Position numbers and translations under genes: made by a program
Notes under the pieces: generated by a model
The model's database searches: none
Seen by the model: the letters and a program-made list of their open reading frames with translations, nothing else
What the model was told of the DNA's origin: nothing
In this document: positions 1 through 7,798 of the stretch, in pieces
How positions within the stretch are numbered: the stretch's first letter is position 1
Layout of the letters: every line of letters begins with the position of its first letter
From: Moellerella sp963519845
GTDB lineage: Bacteria > Pseudomonadota > Gammaproteobacteria > Enterobacterales > Enterobacteriaceae
DNA: 64,000 bases
Assembly: GCA_963519845.1 (NCBI GenBank)
Contig: CAUQNX010000001.1
Span: 186,001-250,000 of the forward strand
Direction: 5' to 3'

Positions 1-783
1 TCCATCGGTAAAATGTTTATGGCGGCTATTATTCCAGGGCTTTTATGCTGCTTTGCTTTAATGGTTACTATCTATTTAATTGCTAAAAAACGGGGTTATA
101 AACCTGCTCGCGATAAAGGTCCTACATTAGCGGAAGTTTATCAAACAGGTAAAGGTGCTATTTCGGCATTTTTATTAGTAATAGTGATTATTGGCGGTAT
201 TCGTTTTGGTATTTTTACGCCGACTGAAGCCGGAGCCATTGCTGTATTATATGTGATTATTATTGGGACTTTCTTTTATCGAGAAATGAAGTTAAAAGAT
301 ATAGCTTCTTCATTCTTAGAAACAGCACGCTCTACCGCTAGTATCATGTTAATTATCATGACTTGCTCGGCATTAGCTTGGATATTAACCAATGAGCAAG
401 TCGCACAAGATGTCGCATTAATGATGACCAGTTTCTCTGACAATCCTTATGTATTTTTAATGATTGTTAACGTCGTCTTACTTATTCTCGGGATGTTTAT
501 TGAAGGGAATGCGGCTATTATCGTTTTAGTCCCATTGTTAATGCCAACTGTTAAATTACTGGGTATCGATCCTATTCACTTTGGTTTGATTATGATCCTT
601 AACTTAGCCATTGGTTGCCTAACACCGCCAATGGGGACAGTAATGTTTGTTGCCACTTCAATTACTGGGGTGAAGATTTCAGAATTTATTCGTGAAGTTA
701 TTCCCCTATTTTGTGCCCTGATTGTAGTGCTATTGATGGTGACCTTTATTCCGACTATTACGACCTTTTTACCCAATTTATAA
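1..783 (+). CDS. dctM: TRAP transporter large permease, DctM/YiaN type (5' end outside window)
   Basis: This is the C-terminal 260 residues of a TRAP large membrane subunit, which moves an organic acid into the cell by Na+ symport together with a small permease and a periplasmic binding protein. The reading frame is open from the first base, so the start lies outside the window. About six hydrophobic segments are visible. The family hallmarks are GIFTPTEAGAIAV near the start of the visible part and the late LTPPMGTVMFV segment that forms part of the transport site. The partner subunits should lie upstream. A strong terminator follows directly. The substrate cannot be read from the sequence; a LacI-type regulator lies convergent downstream. 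Confidence 0.9.
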   Translation, partial: SIGKMFMAAIIPGLLCCFALMVTIYLIAKKRGYKPARDKGPTLAEVYQTGKGAISAFLLVIVIIGGIRFGIFTPTEAGAIAVLYVIIIGTFFYREMKLKDIASSFLETARSTASIMLIIMTCSALAWILTNEQVAQDVALMMTSFSDNPYVFLMIVNVVLLILGMFIEGNAAIIVLVPLLMPTVKLLGIDPIHFGLIMILNLAIGCLTPPMGTVMFVATSITGVKISEFIREVIPLFCALIVVLLMVTFIPTITTFLPNL

Positions 784-810
784 CTTTAGTTTTCTATTTT
801 TAGTTTTATA

Positions 811-846
811 TTAAGGATAGCACTTTGAGGCTATCCTTAATTTTTT
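811..846 (+). terminator. Rho-independent terminator after dctM
   Basis: A perfect 11-bp stem (TTAAGGATAGC, 811-821, with its complement at 830-840) has an 8-nt loop and is followed by six T residues. It closes the dctM transcript, and because its upstream side is fairly A/T-rich it may also help stop the convergent regulator transcript. Confidence 0.88.
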
Positions 847-858
847 CAGCAATATTAA

Positions 859-1896
859 TTAAGCGCTCTGTCGCGGTTCAAAGCGATATGGATAGATAAT
901 TTCCTCTCTTAATAACGGGCTATTTTCATCAAAAGTTTGGCTGAGCCATTTAATCAGTTTTTTCCCCGTTTCCCGCCCCATCTTTGGATAATCAATACGT
1001 ATTGAGGTTAATGTCGGTTGGATCTGATCGCAATTATCAGTCCCTTCAAGACAGGCCACCGCCAAGCTAGATGGAATTTTTAATAGTCGTCTCTGGCATT
1101 CAAACATTACACCAAGAGCAATTAATTCATGGCTGCAAACGACGCCATGTAATTCTGGCTGGCGAGTAAGCATCTCGGTGATCGCCTGTCGGCCAAACTG
1201 CATACTGGCTGCATAAGGGGTAGTAATGCTCTGCTCTGCACTATAATGTTGGTGTAACATGGCTTTTGCCCAACCACTTAATTGTTGGTTTTGCTGTTTA
1301 TTATCCATTTGAGCGCCGATATAACCAATATTACGGTAGCCTTTATCCAACATATATTTAGTTAAAAAATAAGCGCCATCTTCAATATTACTGTCGATAT
1401 TTAACGAGGTATGATGGTGATAAGAGCTGGCAATACTGATTATTGGGGTATGAGTATTTGAACTCACCACTAGCGATTTTTCAGACATCAAGGCGCCAAA
1501 TATGACTAAGGCGGCTGGATTCCCCTGTAATAAGGTGCCTAATACTTCAGACTCTTTTTTCTGATTATATTCATGGCAGCCAATCAGAACCTGATAATTA
1601 TTTTTATTTAGTATTTCTTGCAAGGCTTGTAAAAAAGTTGCACTGGAATGATCAGTTAAAGATGGCACCAGCACAGCTACATTTTTACTAACGCCGGAGG
1701 CTAAAACGCCCGCCGCTAAATTAGGCACATAACCTAACTCTTCGACCGATTTTTCAATTTTTTCACGCAACCTATCCGAAACGAGCTCAGGTGTTCTTAA
1801 GGCTCTAGAGGCCGTCATCGAGCCGACGCCCGCATGTTTTGCCACATCCTGTAAGGTTACACGACCTGTATTGCGCCGTTTTCTTGTTTTTTCCAT
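859..1896 (-). CDS. LacI-family transcriptional regulator, GntR/IdnR-like
   Basis: This is a 345-residue repressor. An N-terminal helix-turn-helix (roughly residues 13-35, VTLQDVAKHAGVGSMTASRA) is followed by a hinge helix (LGYVPNLAAGVLASG) and a periplasmic-binding-protein-like effector domain. The HTH wording is closest to the gluconate regulators GntR and IdnR. It is convergent with dctM and divergent from the PTS genes; the 334-bp divergent gap carries LacI-type palindromes, so it probably controls the PTS operon and itself. The effector is unknown. The dctM terminator lies between its end and dctM, so it need not control the TRAP genes. Confidence 0.88.
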   Translation of the reverse strand: MEKTRKRRNTGRVTLQDVAKHAGVGSMTASRALRTPELVSDRLREKIEKSVEELGYVPNLAAGVLASGVSKNVAVLVPSLTDHSSATFLQALQEILNKNNYQVLIGCHEYNQKKESEVLGTLLQGNPAALVIFGALMSEKSLVVSSNTHTPIISIASSYHHHTSLNIDSNIEDGAYFLTKYMLDKGYRNIGYIGAQMDNKQQNQQLSGWAKAMLHQHYSAEQSITTPYAASMQFGRQAITEMLTRQPELHGVVCSHELIALGVMFECQRRLLKIPSSLAVACLEGTDNCDQIQPTLTSIRIDYPKMGRETGKKLIKWLSQTFDENSPLLREEIIYPYRFEPRQSA

Positions 1897-2123
1897 AAAA
1901 ATAGCCGTTTCATCATACAGTTATATATTTATCCTATTATACCCTAATTTACTTAAGATTCAGGAATGTGATAAATAATGGCCTGCGGGTGCGGTAATAA
2001 ACACCACTCTCATTTGATCGACAATAAAAATCGATCGCCTGTGGATCATCGAACTACTGTTATCAATAGTCGCGGCTACTTTGTGCTTTTCAGAGCCATG
2101 CATCAAACAATATTAGCAACAAA

Positions 2124-2137
2124 TGATAGCGCTATCA
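2124..2137. promoter_or_regulatory. LacI-family operator upstream of the PTS genes (site 1)
   Basis: TGATAGCGCTATCA is a perfect 14-bp palindrome with the central GC step usual for LacI-family operators. It lies 93 bp before the IIA start, in the divergent gap 1897-2230. A second copy of the core is 34 bp downstream. It is the likely binding site of the adjacent regulator; no clear -35/-10 pair could be assigned. Confidence 0.65.
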
Positions 2138-2158
2138 CAAATATGATAGATTAACCTA

Positions 2159-2170
2159 GATAGCGCTACC
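2159..2170. promoter_or_regulatory. LacI-family operator upstream of the PTS genes (site 2)
   Basis: GATAGCGCTACC shares the TAGCGCTA core with the perfect palindrome at 2124-2137 but has one mismatched pair in its outer arms. The two centres are 34 bp apart, about three helical turns, so the sites face the same side of the DNA and could bind cooperatively. Confidence 0.55.
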
Positions 2171-2174
2171 ATTG

Positions 2175-2192
2175 ATCACTAAGATTAGTGAT
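2175..2192. promoter_or_regulatory. Inverted repeat in the PTS leader region
   Basis: ATCACTAA-GA-TTAGTGAT is an 18-bp inverted repeat 38 bp before the IIA start. It is unlike the LacI-type palindromes beside it, so it may be the site of another regulator or a short hairpin in the leader RNA. No partner protein is suggested by the sequence. Confidence 0.4.
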
Positions 2193-2230
2193 AACACCAA
2201 AAGATAAATGATGATCCCGGGGATACTCAG

Positions 2231-2674
2231 ATGCTAAACCAGCTATTAACACTTGATGTGATACAGGTTCTACCTAGTGCGAAAGATTGGCGTGATGCAG
2301 TAAAAAAATCTTGTCAGCCACTGATTAACAAGGGCGCCATCGAACCGCAATATGTTGATGCCATAATTAAATCTCATGAAGATATTGGTCCCTATTATGT
2401 TCTTGGTCCGGGTATTGCTATGCCCCATGCGAGACCAGAAAACGGCGTTAACCAGCTCTCTCTCGGGCTGACAGTAATCCAAAATGGCGTTAATTTTGAT
2501 GCCAATGAAAATGATCCCATTAAATTACTTTTTGTTCTCGCCGCAACTGACAGTGATAGTCATGTTGGTGCGATCGCTAAATTGGCTGAACTTTTTGATA
2601 ATCAAGATGATATCGATCAGCTAATGAATGCAAAAAATGCAGATGATGTGCTGTCTGTTATCAATAAATACTAA
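2231..2674 (+). CDS. PTS sugar transporter subunit IIA, ascorbate/mannitol-type fold
   Basis: This is a 147-residue cytoplasmic phosphocarrier of the PTS_EIIA_2 fold. It takes phosphate from HPr onto a histidine in the PGIAMPHARPE motif (about residue 66) and passes it to IIB. Its length matches UlaC-type IIA proteins. It is first in a three-gene IIA-IIB-IIC operon. The start codon has GGGGAT upstream. Family membership is clear, but the sugar is not: the order and sizes fit the ascorbate (Ula/Sga) family, which includes members of unknown substrate. Confidence 0.88.
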   Translation: MLNQLLTLDVIQVLPSAKDWRDAVKKSCQPLINKGAIEPQYVDAIIKSHEDIGPYYVLGPGIAMPHARPENGVNQLSLGLTVIQNGVNFDANENDPIKLLFVLAATDSDSHVGAIAKLAELFDNQDDIDQLMNAKNADDVLSVINKY

Positions 2675-2678
2675 TTGG

Positions 2679-2709
2679 CTCTAAATACCTTATCGGGTCA
2701 TATTTAGAG
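2679..2709 (+). other. Intercistronic hairpin between IIA and IIB genes
   Basis: CTCTAAATA (2679-2687) pairs with TATTTAGAG (2701-2709) over a 13-nt loop directly after the IIA stop codon. No T-run follows, so it is not a classic terminator. It could protect or process the mRNA and so set different amounts of IIA and IIB. Confidence 0.5.
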
Positions 2710-2736
2710 TGTAAATCTAATAACAAGGGTAACAAT

Positions 2737-3024
2737 ATGAAAATTACAGTGGTTTGTGGAAATGGTTTAGGTACGAGTCTGATGATGGAAATGAGCATCA
2801 AATCTATTCTGAAGGATCTGGGTGTTGAAGCGGATGTCGATCATGTGGATTTAGGATCGGCTAAAGGCACGCCTAGCGATATTTTTGTTGGCACCAGTGA
2901 TATTGCGGAGCAGCTAGTGGCTCAAGCCGTTGGCGGCAAAATCGTTTCATTGAATAATATGATCGACAAAGTAGCAATGAAAGAGCGTCTATCTGCCGCA
3001 CTGACTGAGCTTGGCGCACTGTAG
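2737..3024 (+). CDS. PTS sugar transporter subunit IIB, ascorbate (UlaB/SgaB) type
   Basis: This is a 95-residue cytoplasmic IIB domain. The phosphorylated cysteine is Cys8 in VCGNGLGTS, the P-loop typical of the lactose/ascorbate IIB fold. It accepts phosphate from IIA and gives it to the sugar during passage through IIC. It lies 11 bp before the IIC gene, which has its own AGGAGG ribosome site. The length equals that of UlaB-type proteins. The substrate remains open. Confidence 0.88.
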   Translation: MKITVVCGNGLGTSLMMEMSIKSILKDLGVEADVDHVDLGSAKGTPSDIFVGTSDIAEQLVAQAVGGKIVSLNNMIDKVAMKERLSAALTELGAL

Positions 3025-3035
3025 GAGGAGGCAGT

Positions 3036-4292
3036 ATGGAATTTTTTAGTTTCCTTATGCAGGATGTGCTCTCTGAACCGGCTATTTTAGTCGGTTTAAT
3101 CGCTTTAATCGGTTTAATTGCACAAAAAAAGCCTGTTACTGAATGTATTAAAGGCACCGTTAAAACCATTATGGGTTTTGTCATTTTAGGCGCTGGTGCG
3201 GGTTTAGTTGTTAGCTCCTTAGGCGATTTCTCGGCGATATTCCAGTATGCTTTTGGCATTCACGGCGTTGTGCCTAATAACGAAGCGATTGTTTCAATTG
3301 CCCAAAAAAGCTTCGGTAAAGAGATGGCAATGATCATGTTCTTTGCCATGGTGATCAATATTCTGATCGCTCGCTTTACGCCTTGGAAATTTATTTTCTT
3401 GACCGGACATCACACATTATTTATGTCGATGATGGTGGCCGTGATCTTAGCCACAGCCGGAATTGAAGGCACTATGTTAGTTGTTGTGGGTTCATTGGTT
3501 GTAGGTTTCTGTATGGTATTTTTTCCGGCCATTGCCCACCCCTATATGAAGAAAGTAACTGGCTCTGATGATGTTGCAATCGGCCACTTCTCGACTATCT
3601 CTTATGTTCTCGCCGGTTTTATCGGTAGCAAATTTGGTAACAAAGCGCATTCAACCGAAGAGATGAACGTGCCGAAAAGCCTATTATTCTTGCGTGACAC
3701 CCCAGTTGCTATCTCTTTTACCATGGCCATTATCTTTGTTATCACTTGCCTATTTGCCGGCAATGACTATGTTAGAGAAGTGAGCGGCGGTAAAAGCTGG
3801 TTTATGTTCTCATTAATGCAATCCATTACTTTCGCCGCGGGTGTTTATATTATCCTACAAGGTGTGCGTATGGTTATTGCTGAAATCGTTCCGGCATTTA
3901 AAGGTATTTCTGACAAGTTAGTGCCTAATGCTAAACCAGCATTAGATTGTCCAGTGGTATTCCCTTATGCACCCAATGCGGTATTAGTCGGTTTTTTAAG
4001 TAGCTTTGCTGCGGGCGTAATTGGCATGTTTATTCTATATGCCTTTGATATGACCATTATTATTCCCGGTGTCGTTCCACACTTCTTTGTTGGTGCTGCC
4101 GCTGGTGTATTTGGTAATGCGACCGGTGGACGCCGCGGTGCTATTTTAGGCGCATTCGCACAAGGGCTGTTAATTACCTTCCTGCCTGTATTCTTACTAC
4201 CTGTACTGGGTAATATTGGTATTGCTAACACCACCTTCAGCGATGCTGACTTTGGTGCAGTAGGAATATTATTAGGTATTATTGTGCGTTAA
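3036..4292 (+). CDS. PTS sugar transporter subunit IIC, SgaT/UlaA family
   Basis: This is a 418-residue polytopic inner-membrane permease of the SgaT/UlaA family, with about eleven hydrophobic segments. Family features include the N-terminal repeat-like ILVGLIALIGLIAQKK, the loop TPWKFIFLTGHHTLFMS and the late GNATGGRRGAILGAF. E. coli UlaA is about 465 residues, so this is the shorter branch of the family, which advises against calling it the ascorbate permease outright. It ends the PTS operon and is followed by a bidirectional terminator. No sugar-catabolic genes follow, so the fate of the imported sugar phosphate is not shown here. Confidence 0.87.
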   Translation: MEFFSFLMQDVLSEPAILVGLIALIGLIAQKKPVTECIKGTVKTIMGFVILGAGAGLVVSSLGDFSAIFQYAFGIHGVVPNNEAIVSIAQKSFGKEMAMIMFFAMVINILIARFTPWKFIFLTGHHTLFMSMMVAVILATAGIEGTMLVVVGSLVVGFCMVFFPAIAHPYMKKVTGSDDVAIGHFSTISYVLAGFIGSKFGNKAHSTEEMNVPKSLLFLRDTPVAISFTMAIIFVITCLFAGNDYVREVSGGKSWFMFSLMQSITFAAGVYIILQGVRMVIAEIVPAFKGISDKLVPNAKPALDCPVVFPYAPNAVLVGFLSSFAAGVIGMFILYAFDMTIIIPGVVPHFFVGAAAGVFGNATGGRRGAILGAFAQGLLITFLPVFLLPVLGNIGIANTTFSDADFGAVGILLGIIVR

Positions 4293-4328
4293 TTACACCT
4301 ATTAAAAATATTTTTTCGCTATGAGCAT

Positions 4329-4372
4329 AAAAAAGCCCGTTTGATATTTTCATCCTCAAGCGGGCTTTATTT
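4329..4372. terminator. Bidirectional terminator between PTS operon and autotransporter gene
   Basis: AAAGCCCG (4332-4339) pairs with CGGGCTTT (4361-4368), and the stem extends inward through TTGA/TCAA. A-rich sequence on the left and TTTATTTAT on the right provide U-tails in both directions, so it ends both the PTS transcript and the convergent autotransporter operon. Confidence 0.88.
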
Positions 4373-4390
4373 ATATCTGATAACTATCTA

Positions 4391-6655
4391 TTAGAACGAA
4401 TAAGCAATATTTGCCCAGCCGGTATAGTCGGTTCTATCTGAATTGGTTGAACCTGAAACACGTACATCAGAGGTGAATCCATTATCGCTGACCAATGACA
4501 TACCTGCATCAAAGGAAGCTAATGTGGATTTATCTTTTGTCGATACGGTCACTGCGCCTGCATTAGGTACTTGCTGATCGATCTTGATCTTATTGCCATA
4601 CAAGGTTTGTTGTAGGCCTACACTTAAGAAGGGTTTTAACAAGGTGTTGCTGGTTAATGGATAACGCCCATCTAAACGCAGCTTAGCGTTGGCCATCACA
4701 GCTTGGCCGCTATAGCTCTTATAGTGAGTATCGATCAGATCATAATCAGCATTATTTGACGATGCGGTGTAACCTTCACGTTGCTGCCAGATATGATTTA
4801 AGCCTACTAGCGGTGTAATTTTATAGTTACGATCTAAATCCCAACTTTTGCCAACTGAAACATCGGTATAAAGACCATTGCTCGCGTAGTCTGCTTTTTG
4901 GCTACCTATATCATAATAGTTATTACTGTCGGTATAATCGGTTTTACTTCTAAACCAAGTGGTAGTAGCAGTGGCAAAAATATTACCTTCAAACGCCATC
5001 GAGCCCTGTGCACCTAACATAAAGGTATTAATATCTTCTTTACGACCCTCTGAGGTACCGTTAAAGCTGGTTTTAGCATTTTCATAACCGGTATGCCAGC
5101 CTAATTGATAATTTTCAAACTGATGATCTTGCCCTAATAGCACGCCATAACGGTGTCCACTGTAGCCAGAAGTGACTTTATCGCGACGATAGTCACCCGC
5201 ATATGGCGTGATAAAGAAGCAGTTATCTGCATCTAATTTCTCATTACAGCCATTGCGAATCGCTTGCTCATTTAAGCGCGATGTGATGATATTCGACGCT
5301 TGTGTCATCGATGAACGTTGTGCGATGGCGGAAACACCAGCATGGGAAACATCGGGCGCATAAACTAAAGCTGCGCTACCGAGATCTCCTGCACCACTCG
5401 TTGAATGAATCACTTTAAAATCTTGTGTCATGCCACGTAATGAGCCAATAGAACCGCCCACAGTCGCCGTTTGGTTATTGGTGGTATCATAAGCCAATGA
5501 ATCTAGTTCGTAGGCCTTGCCATACTCAAAACCATCTTCTTTTTTGCCAGCCATTATAACAAGTTCGCCACCTTGGGTACCATCACCTATGACAATCGAA
5601 CCGCCATTGCTGACCGCCCAAGGAGTATCAGTTCCCAGTGACAACATATAGCTTTCGATATTCACCACAGAGCCATCTGCCATGATTTCATAAGCTTGTT
5701 GATTGCCATTACCGGAAGTCGAAGTATTAATAATACCGCCTGAGTGTACAGTGGCGCTACCATTTACAACATGAATACCATAAGCAGCCGCATCACCATT
5801 CTGCCCAGCCGCATGCACATTCATATTGCCGTTATTACGGATAATAACCTGACTACCTTCGGTGTATATCCCGCTGGCCGTAGCGGATTCCCCCTCAGCT
5901 GTAACTGTCAGTTGACCATTATTATTCATTACATGGGTAGGATTACTTGGGTTACCCTGATCAGGCGCAACGTTTGGATTGGCGGAAATAGTATGTAATC
6001 CGCTGGCATTTGCCGCACCATTTTTACTTTTAGCACTAACCGTTAATTGACCATTATTAGTCAATCCATTCGCAGCATTAGAGTAAATACCATATGCTGA
6101 AGCACCATTTTCACCATCAGCTTGAACCTTCATATTTCCATCATTAAACAATGCCATATGATCGCCCCAGTGATCTGTAGGCGCATTGGAAAAAGCGAGT
6201 CCAGCATTTATACCATAAGCTTCCGCGCTACCCTGATGGCTTTGACTGCTGACATTAACTTGCCCTTGGTTACGCACTGTTGACCAGTAGGCATCTGTAG
6301 CTTGTAGCCCATTTGCTACAGATAAGCCTGTTTGGCTTTCAGCCGAAATATCCACAGAGCCGCTAGCTTGATTAGTAAAAGTTCCTGATTTAACCACCAC
6401 ACCACTTGCGCGAGCGTCACCCTCTGTCGGCGCAACTTTTAACTTCATCTTTCCGCTATTGCTCGCATCCACAGGATTACCTGCATTTTGAGTCAAGTCA
6501 CTTAAGTCAAATTCATTTTTATCTGTAGTAACTTCAATGGTCCCACTATTAGTGGGTTTGTCGGCAAAATGGTAGGTTTCGCTGGCATAACTATTAGTGC
6601 TAATAATCAGTGCAACGGCAATCACCGATAAGCGCAATATTTTTTGGTTATTCAT
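4391..6655 (-). CDS. Autotransporter with repeat passenger and C-terminal beta-barrel
   Basis: This is a 754-residue type V secretion protein. It has a signal peptide (about residues 1-24, ending SYAS), a passenger to about residue 450 and a C-terminal barrel to the terminal phenylalanine (NIAYSF). The passenger holds five or six degenerate repeats of the form NNGQLTVSAKSKNGAANASG, each ending in a G-I/L turn, as expected for a beta-helix. A cysteine pair (RNGCNEKLDADNCFF) precedes the barrel. It follows the OmpG-like gene after about 60 bp with no terminator, so it is probably the last gene of the hydrolase-porin operon. I see no protease or esterase motif; a surface glycan-binding or adhesive role is inference. 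Confidence 0.85.
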   Translation of the reverse strand: MNNQKILRLSVIAVALIISTNSYASETYHFADKPTNSGTIEVTTDKNEFDLSDLTQNAGNPVDASNSGKMKLKVAPTEGDARASGVVVKSGTFTNQASGSVDISAESQTGLSVANGLQATDAYWSTVRNQGQVNVSSQSHQGSAEAYGINAGLAFSNAPTDHWGDHMALFNDGNMKVQADGENGASAYGIYSNAANGLTNNGQLTVSAKSKNGAANASGLHTISANPNVAPDQGNPSNPTHVMNNNGQLTVTAEGESATASGIYTEGSQVIIRNNGNMNVHAAGQNGDAAAYGIHVVNGSATVHSGGIINTSTSGNGNQQAYEIMADGSVVNIESYMLSLGTDTPWAVSNGGSIVIGDGTQGGELVIMAGKKEDGFEYGKAYELDSLAYDTTNNQTATVGGSIGSLRGMTQDFKVIHSTSGAGDLGSAALVYAPDVSHAGVSAIAQRSSMTQASNIITSRLNEQAIRNGCNEKLDADNCFFITPYAGDYRRDKVTSGYSGHRYGVLLGQDHQFENYQLGWHTGYENAKTSFNGTSEGRKEDINTFMLGAQGSMAFEGNIFATATTTWFRSKTDYTDSNNYYDIGSQKADYASNGLYTDVSVGKSWDLDRNYKITPLVGLNHIWQQREGYTASSNNADYDLIDTHYKSYSGQAVMANAKLRLDGRYPLTSNTLLKPFLSVGLQQTLYGNKIKIDQQVPNAGAVTVSTKDKSTLASFDAGMSLVSDNGFTSDVRVSGSTNSDRTDYTGWANIAYSF

Positions 6656-6719
6656 ATCTCACCCTTAAACTCTATTTTCTTTTTATCAATGTGGATTGGT
6701 TTAAAAATGCCTGCGTTTA

Positions 6720-7718
6720 TTAGAAGTTAAGAATGAATCCAACTTTAGCAAACATGCCTTCTTTATCGCCCCAAGACCATTCATTACCTTTATGATGTTT
6801 CTGATCTTTAAACTGTAAATCCGCCATCAAAGAGATAGTTTGGTTGAACGGGATCTCGGTATAGAGGGCATAGTTGTTATAGTTATAACCACTGCCATCA
6901 TGAGTACGAATGCTGCCGATTTCCCAACGCAATTCAAGGTAAGTATTATTCGCAAAACGATACTGCACTAACGGACGGATAGCGGACTCACGCCATCTGA
7001 AATCATTATCTTCGGCATGGTAATAGGCTTTCGCTCCCACGTTAAAATTATCGGTAAAACGATAGAGATAGAGAGGCTCAGTTTCAATATAACCACCGCG
7101 ATCTGTTCTATCGATCCAACCTAATTCAGTATTGAGATGTAAGAAGTTACGGCCAAAACCGACGTTAATTTCTGGGCGGATATGATACATCTGTTTTTCA
7201 GGTGCATCTTTCGCGCCGCCAATATGCTCATAACCAAATTCAGCGCCATAACTGAGATTTTCATTCACCCAGTTCATATATTTTGGCAGTAACTGAATTT
7301 CCATAAAGGTATCGCGGCGTTTTTTATTTTTACCTGAGCTGGCGTATTTATCGTTTTTGTCACCATCATAAATGGTGGTTTCACGCACCACATAGCCCAT
7401 GCTAAATTTATCGTTGATCTTCGTTGAACCATCGGCAATAACGAAAGTGCTATACAGCTGCGCGGGATGTTTGGAAAACTTAATATTTTCATATTCGTAT
7501 CCAGTAAACATGCGCGTTCTTTTCGGTTCGGTATTCTGACGCGTGGCATCATCATCAACAAAGATAATGTCACCAAAGCTGCGTGATACGCCAAAGAGAT
7601 CTAAATTTGAGTTTTTAATGCTAGGCATTTCACTGTTATTACTGAGTAGTGGCGCTTCTTCTGCCCATGCAGGCGTTGTTGCCATTAACAGTGCCAGTGG
7701 AAGAACTAATTTTTTCAT
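6720..7718 (-). CDS. OmpG-like monomeric outer-membrane porin
   Basis: This is a 332-residue outer-membrane protein with a signal peptide (ending TPAWAEE) and alternating aromatic/polar beta-strands through to the terminal phenylalanine (AKVGFILNF). Size and strand pattern fit a 14-stranded OmpG-type monomer. In E. coli, ompG sits beside the ycj sugar ABC genes, and OmpG passes oligosaccharides nonspecifically. Here it lies between the secreted hydrolase and the autotransporter on one transcript, which suggests uptake of glucan fragments across the outer membrane. A KdgM-like oligogalacturonate porin is the alternative, but KdgM proteins are shorter (about 230 residues). Confidence 0.75.
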   Translation of the reverse strand: MKKLVLPLALLMATTPAWAEEAPLLSNNSEMPSIKNSNLDLFGVSRSFGDIIFVDDDATRQNTEPKRTRMFTGYEYENIKFSKHPAQLYSTFVIADGSTKINDKFSMGYVVRETTIYDGDKNDKYASSGKNKKRRDTFMEIQLLPKYMNWVNENLSYGAEFGYEHIGGAKDAPEKQMYHIRPEINVGFGRNFLHLNTELGWIDRTDRGGYIETEPLYLYRFTDNFNVGAKAYYHAEDNDFRWRESAIRPLVQYRFANNTYLELRWEIGSIRTHDGSGYNYNNYALYTEIPFNQTISLMADLQFKDQKHHKGNEWSWGDKEGMFAKVGFILNF

Positions 7719-7798
7719 GCTGTGTTGATCCTTATAAATTCATGACTTCTCATTCAATGCGTTATGCCATTAGCTTACGCACTGAATGTAGAACACTG

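Noticed and set aside
3036..4292. Naming the PTS genes ulaA, ulaB and ulaC.
   Set aside because: The IIC is about 50 residues shorter than UlaA and no ascorbate catabolic genes are present.
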